Shown here: one piece after another, positions 21,438-28,800 of the stretch | Layout: every line of letters begins with the position of its first letter | Numbering within the stretch: the stretch's first letter is position 1 | Source: Rhynchopus sp. YZ270_cl-10 | Lineage: Eukaryota; Euglenozoa; Diplonemea; Diplonemida; Diplonemidae | Assembly: GCA_964035575.1 (NCBI GenBank) | Contig: OZ037862.1 | Span: forward strand, 558,001-622,000 | Length of the DNA: 64,000 bases | Reading direction: 5' to 3' | Program-made: the position numbers and the translations under genes | The notes under the pieces: generated by a model | Told to the model about the DNA's origin: nothing | What the model saw: the letters and a program-made list of their open reading frames with translations, nothing else | The model's database searches: none

Positions 21438-21486
21438 GAGTCTTCGGTGTTCTTAGCACCCTCGAGGGAGCTCTGCTCCTGAGTCT
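21438..21486. repeat. Segment duplicated (inverted) inside the integrase gene
   Basis: The reverse complement of 21461-21486 matches integrase codons at 24179-24206 over 26 positions with one mismatch (AGACTCAGGAGC-GAGCTCCCTCGAG); after a 10-base gap the match resumes with CCGAAGAC. Confidence 0.7.
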
Positions 21487-22111
21487 AGTTTATCTCTATT
21501 CCATTCCCTGTAATCTTGCCATACGCTGTCTCCCCTAGGATCTTGAGGATGAAGGTGGGGACGCTCGCTATGTGCTGTACTCTGTCTATTGAGCTCTTGT
21601 TGTTGGGGTCTAGTGCATGGTAGATGTTTGATCGGATGAGTTGTAGGTCTGCCTTGTGCTTCATCTTACGTACATCCTTCGCACTCTTCCCTATCTTTCC
21701 TGCATGTTTGTACTGCAGGTCATGTATCATTGCACTTTCATCGAACCTTGATTTGCCTGGTGTTATGATGTCATCCTTTGGTATCTGCTCTCCCTTCCAT
21801 GCACGTTCAGCATTCTTCTCAAGGTCTTTGATTCTCTCTTCCAGCTTTGTGTTTGGTCCCATGAAGTTAGCCTTCTCGACTTGTCCTGTTACTTCGTTCA
21901 TGACTGGGAAGTGGAACTCTGTGTCTGGGAACTTGTCGTTGAGTGCCTTCACAATGTCTCCACCCTGTGTTGCTCCTTTGGCAAACCTGAACTTCTTTGT
22001 ACCGCAATCAGCACACTTGCTCTTCACACCTCGACGTCCGTTCTTTGTTGTTGTCTCTTGTTCATCAACATCTGAGGTCTTGGTTCTGCACTTCACACAA
22101 TACGAGGTCAT
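21485..22111 (-). CDS. Zinc-ribbon plus phospholipase A2-like protein
   Basis: 208 residues. The N-terminal DUF5679-like zinc ribbon has C5-x2-C8 and C33-x2-C36. The second part is a PLA2-like domain of the kind seen in parvovirus VP1 and some Polintons: calcium-loop-like NFMGPNTKLEERI (82-94), catalytic-type H130-D131 in MIHDLQY, and a later Asp in HKADLQLI (about 155). The loop has GPN in place of the usual GPG. The C-terminus is a hydrophobic, Gly-rich helix region. By family analogy the role would be membrane breach during entry. Its ATG overlaps the protease stop (ATGA), so translation by reinitiation after the protease is likely. Confidence 0.8.
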   Translation of the reverse strand: MTSYCVKCRTKTSDVDEQETTTKNGRRGVKSKCADCGTKKFRFAKGATQGGDIVKALNDKFPDTEFHFPVMNEVTGQVEKANFMGPNTKLEERIKDLEKNAERAWKGEQIPKDDIITPGKSRFDESAMIHDLQYKHAGKIGKSAKDVRKMKHKADLQLIRSNIYHALDPNNKSSIDRVQHIASVPTFILKILGETAYGKITGNGIEIN

Positions 22112-22118
22112 TTTGATA
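22108..22118 (-). promoter_or_regulatory. Stop/start overlap motif TATCAAAATGA, copy 1
   Basis: The protease stop TGA and the PLA2-protein ATG share ATGA. The 11-mer is identical at the integrase/major-capsid junction (24369-24379), so both upstream proteins end in LSK. Confidence 0.6.
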
Positions 22119-22572
22119 GATCGTACACATCCTCAAGAAGTACGCGTTCGTTTTCTTTTGTGTCACTACCAAAGATCCCGTGTGTCATAGCGTAGAAGCC
22201 TTCATATTTGTCCTCATACTTATGCATGTACTTGAAGAACAAACACACAAAGTAGCCACATAGTGTAGAAGAGACATCCTGTATTTGATTGGTGTTGTAT
22301 GTGAGGGGTTTGTAGTGTGCAGTCAATTCTTGGGGAGGGGGTAAACCAAGGGGGTCAAAGTAGATAGTAAGGTCAGTGTCATGAAAGAAACCTACCCAAT
22401 GTGTTCCTTTACCCTCTCTCTCATCTAAGTTCATCAAGTACAACCCATCCATGTTGTCAGCAATCTCATCCCTCATCACCATACCTTTCAGCTCTATGCC
22501 CTGATCTCTACACCAGTCTATAATCTCATCATCTCGAAGAGGCTCAAGGGACCCGGGTTCTATGTCCCCTAT
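22108..22572 (-). CDS. PRO: Adenain-like maturation protease (opened by -1 frameshift)
   Basis: A Ulp1/adenain-fold cysteine protease that matures capsid proteins (family knowledge). Catalytic set visible: His in GTHWVGFF, Asp in IYFDPLG, Gln in IQDVSS and Cys in TLCGYF. The first ATG of the frame (22482) would remove the conserved N-terminal helix; the segment before it, LRDDEIIDWCRDQGIELKG, is clearly homologous to the start of other Polinton proteases. This frame has no ATG, runs back to a stop codon just upstream of the A-run, and joins the pX-like gene in the -1 frame at a slippery heptamer. I therefore annotate 154 residues downstream of the shift. A shorter product from 22482 is possible but would lack the N-terminal helix. 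Confidence 0.85.
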   Translation of the reverse strand: MGDIEPGSLEPLRDDEIIDWCRDQGIELKGMVMRDEIADNMDGLYLMNLDEREGKGTHWVGFFHDTDLTIYFDPLGLPPPQELTAHYKPLTYNTNQIQDVSSTLCGYFVCLFFKYMHKYEDKYEGFYAMTHGIFGSDTKENERVLLEDVYDLSK

Positions 22573-22578
22573 TTTTTT
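22545..22578 (-). promoter_or_regulatory. Programmed -1 ribosomal frameshift signal
   Basis: In the pX-like frame the last codons are TTA AAA AAA TAG, giving the canonical heptamer A_AAA_AAA (22578-22572) directly before the stop. Sliding back one base opens the protease frame. A stem follows at once: AGGGGAC pairs with GTCCCTT across an 11-nt loop. The spacer is only one base, shorter than the usual 5-9, so the stem may need to open at its base. The region cannot be a 20-base intron. Confidence 0.7.
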
Positions 22579-22970
22579 AACCTTCTACCAGGTGCTACCA
22601 GACCACGCCCATTCACCTTCCTATCAATGTACTTCCCTGCTGTGCTACCAAGCTGTGTCCCAAGCGAGCCTGCGAGTGCACTTGCTCCTGCTGCCAACAA
22701 CGGTACCAAGAACTGCAAGAACCCTCCCTCCTTCCTATCACCTCCAATGAACAGCAGCTGTGGTTGACTTAAAGTGATGCGTGTTGACCCCTTCTCCTTG
22801 ACCTTCTCCTTCTGCTTTGAGGTTAGTGGCAATGGATACCGTTTGATACCACTTGCATGCAACGTGACTGACACTGTCTTGCTCTTCCCACCTAAGGCAT
22901 CTGCAATCCTCTGCATGTCGACAGGTGATACATACACTGGCGTCTTCTGATATCTGCTTGTAGTGACCAT
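22569..22970 (-). CDS. pX-like hydrophobic/basic virion protein, upstream partner of the protease
   Basis: 133 residues from ATG 22970 (context CACAAAAAATGG); the frame reaches 23000 but the A-run context and the divergent integrase start favour 22970. The middle is polar (MQRIADALGGKSKTVSVTLHASG). Residues 82-112 are hydrophobic and Gly/Ala-rich (FLQFLVPLLAAGASALAGSLG), and the end is basic (VAPGRRLKK). This layout resembles adenovirus pX/pVI-type precursors often found next to the Polinton protease. In adenovirus a peptide from pVI activates the protease; a frameshift fusion would put the basic tail directly before the enzyme. That functional link is inference. Confidence 0.75.
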   Translation of the reverse strand: MVTTSRYQKTPVYVSPVDMQRIADALGGKSKTVSVTLHASGIKRYPLPLTSKQKEKVKEKGSTRITLSQPQLLFIGGDRKEGGFLQFLVPLLAAGASALAGSLGTQLGSTAGKYIDRKVNGRGLVAPGRRLKK

Positions 22971-22990
22971 TTTTTGTGTAGAAGAAATAA
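22971..22990. promoter_or_regulatory. 20-bp divergent gap, pX-like gene / integrase
   Basis: The entire non-coding space between the minus-strand start at 22970 and the plus-strand start at 22991. It is A/T-rich and begins with the T-run that is the A-run leader of the minus gene. Confidence 0.45.
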
Positions 22991-24379
22991 ATGAGCTCAA
23001 ACGAAGTAAGAGTAAACTTGAACAAATTATGGCGAGACTCAGGTTACATCACTGATCCTGCGAGGTTGTTTGGCTTTCAGTTTGCAGGCGCAGAGCTACA
23101 CAACCCCGAAGAAAAGTATACCCTTGACGAGATAGAGGACTACATACACAAGCAGAGGGCATATCAACTGTTCAGGAAGAAACCAAGCAAGCTGTCGGGT
23201 CACATCACAGCCTTCGAGATCAACCACGTCATGCAGATGGACCTCCTCGACTTCCAGAAGCTCAAGACAAGGAACAAAGGCTACTCGTGGATCCTGAACT
23301 TGATAGACGTCTTTAGTAGAAAGTTGTACACCAGACCCCTGAAGAACAAGACTATGGGTAGTGTCAAAGAAGCCTTGACAGACATACTACATCAGATACA
23401 GACAGAGAAGAAGGACCTTCCTCGAACGATCATGAGTGACAACGGGTTAGAATTCAACAACCTGATGGTGAAGGAAGTCTTCAGCGCCCACAGCATAGAA
23501 CACCAGATGAATGAGGTTGGAGACCATAACGCCCTTGGGATTGTCGACCGCATCTCAAGAACACTGCGCGAGATCCTGCAAAAGCACTTCGAGATCAACA
23601 AGACAGCAAACTGGGTAGACAGCCTTCAGGAGCTAACGTACGCCTACAACAACAGATACCACAGCACCATCAAGAAGCCTCCGAACCTTGTCACCAACGA
23701 CGATGTCAGCATACTCATCATGAACCTAGATAAAGCAAGTGTGTCGCAGTCTAGTGTAAAACCTGGTGATAGAGTGAGGGTGTTGTTGAGTAAGAATATA
23801 CATGCAAAGGGGACAAAGCAAAAGTTTTCTAGGGAGATCTTTAGTGTGGTTAGTGTGGCTCAAGTCAATGCAAGACTGAGTAATGGGAGGAAGGTGAGGA
23901 TTGAGAGGTTGTTGAAAGTGAAAGAGGAGGACCCAGTCCCTGAAGACCCAGGAGGGGTCAACGACCCTGAAGACTTTGGTGATGCTCCAAGATCTACTCC
24001 AGAACAAGAGGGAGACAATACACAAGACACAGCTGTAGAAGAAGCAGAACACGAGTCACAAATGGACAGCTTCATGACCAACCTTGCTGGTCCTAATTGG
24101 AAAGAAGAGGATCTGAACAGTAACCCCAGAGCAGAGGCAAGAGCTAAGAAGAGGGAGAGGGAGCCAGATGACACACAGAAGACTCAGGAGCCGAGCTCCC
24201 TCGAGACCCCGAAGACCAACAAAAGACTTAAGCTCCTCCCACCGACAGACCCATCCTTTGAACGCATGAAGGGTATAGCACAACGAGCATTCCCCACACT
24301 CAAACCTGACATACTCAACGATGAAACACAGCTGAGACAATTTCTATTTGCTCAAGATAGAATCCGCTTATCAAAATGA
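22991..24379 (+). CDS. INT: Polinton retroviral-type integrase
   Basis: Integrates the element and creates the 6-bp TSD (family knowledge). 462 residues. The rve core starts with MQMDLLDFQKL (first Asp), continues with TIMSDNGLEFNN (second Asp), and the third acidic position lies 35 residues later in ALGIVDRISRTLRE. Here it is Asp, not Glu (D,D-35-D). After the core comes an SH3-like domain (VKPGDRVRVLLSKNIHAKGTK...VRIERLLKV), and then a disordered acidic/Pro-rich tail with a Lys/Arg patch. The N-terminal 70 residues may hold the zinc-binding-like helix region, but no HHCC motif is clear. The stop overlaps the major capsid start (ATGA). Confidence 0.93.
   Translation: MSSNEVRVNLNKLWRDSGYITDPARLFGFQFAGAELHNPEEKYTLDEIEDYIHKQRAYQLFRKKPSKLSGHITAFEINHVMQMDLLDFQKLKTRNKGYSWILNLIDVFSRKLYTRPLKNKTMGSVKEALTDILHQIQTEKKDLPRTIMSDNGLEFNNLMVKEVFSAHSIEHQMNEVGDHNALGIVDRISRTLREILQKHFEINKTANWVDSLQELTYAYNNRYHSTIKKPPNLVTNDDVSILIMNLDKASVSQSSVKPGDRVRVLLSKNIHAKGTKQKFSREIFSVVSVAQVNARLSNGRKVRIERLLKVKEEDPVPEDPGGVNDPEDFGDAPRSTPEQEGDNTQDTAVEEAEHESQMDSFMTNLAGPNWKEEDLNSNPRAEARAKKREREPDDTQKTQEPSSLETPKTNKRLKLLPPTDPSFERMKGIAQRAFPTLKPDILNDETQLRQFLFAQDRIRLSK
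24369..24379 (+). promoter_or_regulatory. Stop/start overlap motif TATCAAAATGA, copy 2
   Basis: The integrase TGA and the major-capsid ATG share ATGA in the same 11-mer as the protease/PLA2 junction on the other strand. This suggests termination-coupled reinitiation from a dicistronic mRNA. Confidence 0.6.
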
Positions 24380-25782
24380 GCTTCTACAATTTGAGTGAGA
24401 AAACCAAGAGACACTCCGATGTTAGTGGGTACGACTACATCACCATCCAAGACACTGGGAAGTCAAGCAACCTGCAGAACCAGTTTGGAAGAGTCGAGCG
24501 GGACTTCACCTTCACCCTTCTTGACCAGAGCAGCCACATCATCCCCTCTGAAGGGTTCTTGGAGATGTCCTTCAAGATGGTAAAGGTAAACGCAGGTGGT
24601 AACGGGTATGAAGACCTTGCAGCACACAAGACCCTGGATGCTACAGAAGCATGGACCTTTGCTGACAATGATGATAACAAAGCTGCCTTCGCGTCAAATG
24701 TTCTCAACTTCTTCAGAAGGAAGTCACTCAAGATCGGTGGGGTCAACATCGAGGACACTCCCAACTTTGCAGGACAGCAGATGAATGCAGAGTCGCTCAT
24801 TCACTTCACCAATCAATACGATGACACTGTGGGGAGCAATCTACTTAGCCACTACATCACTTGGAAGGATGCTGTTAATGATGACTTTGTGGATGGGTTC
24901 AATGACACTGCAAACAGAGACTCAAGCACTTCACACCGCGCAAGACGCACCACAGGGAACAGAGAGATACACTGCATGGTTCCTCTCAGTCTTATCTTCA
25001 ACATATTCCAACACCACAAGAAGATGTTCACCAACATACCTATGGAGTTCAACTTTGAGGTAAATGACGACAGTGCTCTAGTTCTTCGCTCTTCTGGGGT
25101 TAGTGACCGTGCCTTGAACTGGGTTGGGTATGGTATGAGGATCTGGATGCCTCGTGTCACCTTGGCTCCTTCACCGCTTGCTGGAGTTCTGAGCTACATC
25201 AACAAGTCTGGTATGGTTCAAGCGGTCTTTGAGTCTTCACAAATTCAGAGAAAGGAGTTTGCAGCTGGCGACACATACATCTCCTGGCCTGTACCAATCA
25301 AGTCGCACACAAGGATCAAACGTGCAATCATCTTCTGCCAAACGAAAAACAGGGAAACAAGTCAAGAGCATGATATGTCGCGCTTTGACAGTGGTATGGT
25401 GAGGAAGATCTCTGTTGACCTGAACGGCATCAAGGTGCCAAGCAAGGATCTGGAAATTGAGGTGGGTAAGAACAAGTGGGAGTCTGCCTACAAGGAGTAC
25501 ATGAAGATGCATAGTGCCTACAAGGATCCTGAGGGAATGGGGTTCACCACTCAAGGGCTGCTCTCCTACAACGACTGGAAGTACTACCCCATGTACTGCT
25601 TTGACCTTCAGAACACATTGAACCAAGACAGCGTCTCAAGCACCCAGGCAAACACCTTGACAGTGAACATTGAGAGAGAGGTCAGCTACGACATGTACCT
25701 GTATTGTTTGGTGTACTACGATAAGGTTGTTGACTTTAACCTGAAGACAGGGATTGTGCAAGAGGTTAGTGCTGTGCTGTAA
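24376..25782 (+). CDS. MCP: Polinton major capsid protein (double jelly-roll)
   Basis: 468 residues. It starts MSFYNLSEKTKRHSDVSGYDYITIQDTGKSSN, and includes the strand-rich block FTFTLLDQSSHIIPSEGFLEMSFKM, the HCMVPLSLIFNIFQHHKKMFTNIPMEFNFEVN segment (the conserved PLs-x-iF loop between jelly-rolls of these capsids), and DMYLYCLVYYDKVVDFNLKTGIVQEV at the end. Capsid shell role is family knowledge. It is on the short side for a Polinton MCP but has no internal break. The start overlaps the integrase stop. A hairpin 17 bases after the stop separates it from convergent PolB. Confidence 0.88.
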   Translation: MSFYNLSEKTKRHSDVSGYDYITIQDTGKSSNLQNQFGRVERDFTFTLLDQSSHIIPSEGFLEMSFKMVKVNAGGNGYEDLAAHKTLDATEAWTFADNDDNKAAFASNVLNFFRRKSLKIGGVNIEDTPNFAGQQMNAESLIHFTNQYDDTVGSNLLSHYITWKDAVNDDFVDGFNDTANRDSSTSHRARRTTGNREIHCMVPLSLIFNIFQHHKKMFTNIPMEFNFEVNDDSALVLRSSGVSDRALNWVGYGMRIWMPRVTLAPSPLAGVLSYINKSGMVQAVFESSQIQRKEFAAGDTYISWPVPIKSHTRIKRAIIFCQTKNRETSQEHDMSRFDSGMVRKISVDLNGIKVPSKDLEIEVGKNKWESAYKEYMKMHSAYKDPEGMGFTTQGLLSYNDWKYYPMYCFDLQNTLNQDSVSSTQANTLTVNIEREVSYDMYLYCLVYYDKVVDFNLKTGIVQEVSAVL

Positions 25783-25798
25783 GACTGCTATAAGAGAC

Positions 25799-25821
25799 AT
25801 ACATATCGCAGAGATATGTAT
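25799..25821. terminator. Convergent-junction hairpin, copy 2
   Basis: ATACATATC-GCAGA-GATATGTAT, the exact reverse complement of the hairpin at 21410-21432, placed between the major capsid stop (25782) and the PolB stop (25831). The loop is complementary, so the two loci are one element in opposite orientations. Confidence 0.65.
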
Positions 25822-25830
25822 ATTGAAGAC

Positions 25831-28800
25831 TTATCGGTAGGCCTTTGTGGTAACTCCATCCTCGCAAATATACCTCTTGTCATCGAAGGCACTCAATGCT
25901 ATCTTCTGAGACCTCACTGTATGCAGCTCATGATCCCTCTTCTCGATGCTGTTGATCGTCACAACGTGCTTCTTGTGGGATTCAAGGGTACTTCGATAGG
26001 TGTCCAGGTTGAGAGTTTTACTGACAGACTTTGCTATACCCTTGGCCTTGTTGTCGTCGTTCTTCTTGATCGTTGAGTAGGCATAACACTTTGCCCTCAA
26101 GCCAATGAACTCAACCATCACATCACCAGCCAGCTCATCTTTGAACTTCCCTGGGACCTTCTTGTTGTTTACGTCATGCAGCTCGTGGGTTGTTGGGTAG
26201 TTGCTGAAGTCAAAGTCCGCAGACAGCTTGGCAAGCTCCTCATCAAGATCCTTTGTTGTTATCTCCAGCACAAAGCTGTCAGTGTCGGTGTAGGCCATGG
26301 TCACGTTCTCTCTTCCGAAATGTGGGATGAGGGTGTCGTAGAAGAAGCTGTTCATGAGAAGCTTACTGTAGTCCAGGATTTGTGATCCAATGTAAACAGG
26401 CTTGTCAAGAGTGACGTCCCCCTGCATGAATTGAAGTATCTTGCTACTCTTCAGGTCGACAGTGTTGCAGTTGAAGAATGGTTTGCTTTGATGTTTTGCT
26501 ATGTACTCCTTGATTTCCTCCTCTGTCATTGGAACCTCCTTCCCCTTCACCCACTTTGTCTTGTCGTAAGGGATGTTCTTCATCTCTGTCCTACCACGAA
26601 CATTTTCCAGGGTCTTCCCATAGATGGAGTTGTTGAGCAACTTGTACAGATCCTTCTCGAAATCGTTCTTTGCCTGTGCTCTCAGTGCACTGTTCTTGTC
26701 GATGTATGGCTTCATGATGTTGTCCTGCTTGAATGAGACAATGCGGTGGACCTTCGTCAACTTCAGACCTTGCCTGAGGAGGAACTGCAAGTACTCAATG
26801 TTGTATGTCTGCTTCACTCTGTCTTTGAAGTCTGCAATAAGCTTCCCACCCTCTGCATGCTTCTCATCATCAAGTACTTTCCTCTGGTAGTCTGACAGCT
26901 CTCCACTTCTAACAGTCCTATTGTATGGTGCAAGAGGGAAGTCCCAGTGCTTGTCGTGGAGGCTCAAAGGGTACTCAAGGTCAACTTCTAGAGCATAACC
27001 TGTGTCACTCTCTGGGTTGTAGTCGGCAATCATCTTCTCAATCTCATCCAAACTCTTGCATTCCATCAGCTTGAAATCATCGTAGGGAAGCTTCTTGCAC
27101 ATAGCCCACCCGTATAAGTTGTTTGCGTCAATGTACAACAGGTGCGTGTCTCCTTCTTTGCCTTGGTTGTCTGCGCTTCTTGTGTGCTTGTTGTTGGCCT
27201 TGCAGTGTCTCTTCACAGTGCATGTAAACCCTCCACGCTTTTGATCCTCAAACAACTCGTATAGTTCTGGGTCCTTCAGGGTCTTCATCTTCACATCATC
27301 TTCTTGTTGCTTCAGTAGCCATGCATCATAGCTGAAGCTCGGGAGACTGCAGTAGTGGCAAATGTCCAGCTTATGTGTTGTGTGGAGGTTCTTCCTTTGT
27401 GCCTGTAGGACGTCTGCAAGACCAAGCACATCCATGTTGAGGTAGAAGTCGTGGTAGTCTTTGAAGGTCTTGCACTTCAGGGTGTTCCACACTCTGCAGG
27501 CTTTATCGTAGTCTTCTTGTTTGATGTCATCCTGCCTTAGACAGTCATACCATAGGTCTTTCGATGGTAGTGATCCACTTAGCTTCTTGGGACTGTCGAA
27601 GTACGAATACGGAAACACTCCTTTGCCCAACAAGAGGTCAAGCATGCCTTTATCATTCACGTCAATATCCCTGTGTGCGGTCTTGATGTAGTCTAGCTGA
27701 TGTACCTTCTGATCATGGGGTAAGTTCTTCAACAGCGTGTCCAACGAAGACGACATGACTTGTAGACTATCCTTCACCTGGAACGAAATCTTCCTATTCT
27801 TAATCTCCTTCCCATGATTTACCTTGACCTTCGTGTACTTGTCCATCTTGATCAGCATTGTTGTTTGGCTGTTGGTGTTCAGAACATTGACGCCATTTGA
27901 GTCATACTGCTTCAGCATCTTGAAGATATAGTTGTTGTCGTATCCTCTGGCGTTGTGGAAGTAGATGGGGATGTTGTACTCTGTCTTGTTGTTGAGGTTG
28001 CACCAAGAGCACAAGGCCCTTCTGTACTTCCCAGTCAAATGGCAATGGTCTCTGACTTTGATGTTTTGGAAGTTAAAGGTCTTGTTGCAGAATGCACACT
28101 TCTTGGCTTCTTCATGTCTGTCCTTATCTTCAGCTGTAAATGCGATGCATGCACTATCAATGCTACCATACTCCTTCTGGCTTGTGGTCATGAATGCTGC
28201 AACGTCCTCGGCTATCTCCTGGCAGGCATTGTTGAATTGACCAAGTAAGTCAATCTCGTACTCAACTGCATCATCTTGATCTGAAGGTGTGTATGTGTAA
28301 AGTGTTTTACCTGTGAAGTTGAGTGAAGTGTCGGGTACAAGCTTTAGGGAGAAAGAGGCTGCACGATGGGTTTGGAGAATGGTTGTCTCCTCTTTACCTG
28401 TCTGCGTCTTTGTCTTGCTGTATGATGTATCCTGGTCTCTTGTGTCAAGGAAGCTCTCAAAATCTGCTGTAATAATGAATGGCTTCATCTCTTTGTTCTT
28501 CATCTTGTTCTCGGAGAACTCAATAATAGCAGACCTTGCCATTTGTGTTCTCTGTGTTGGTTTCTCGTTGCATGACCCAAGGTGGGCATCAATCTCCTTC
28601 TTGGTATCCTTCTTGACTGACAAACACTTGGGGCACACATATTTGTTATTATCACCCATCATCTTGCTCAGGTTCTTGATCAGCATGTAGTGGTTGTCAT
28701 GGAAGAGGAGGTTGATGTGGTCTTCCTTTGGGGACTTCTCGCGCCTCAACACATGGAACTTGCCTGCAGCTTCAATACCATATATGCTAATTGATGTGTT

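Noticed and set aside
22483-22572. A spliceosomal intron joining the pX-like gene to the protease
   Set aside because: The only GT...AG span at the frame change is about 20 bases, too short for an intron; the slippery heptamer explains the frame change without removal of sequence.
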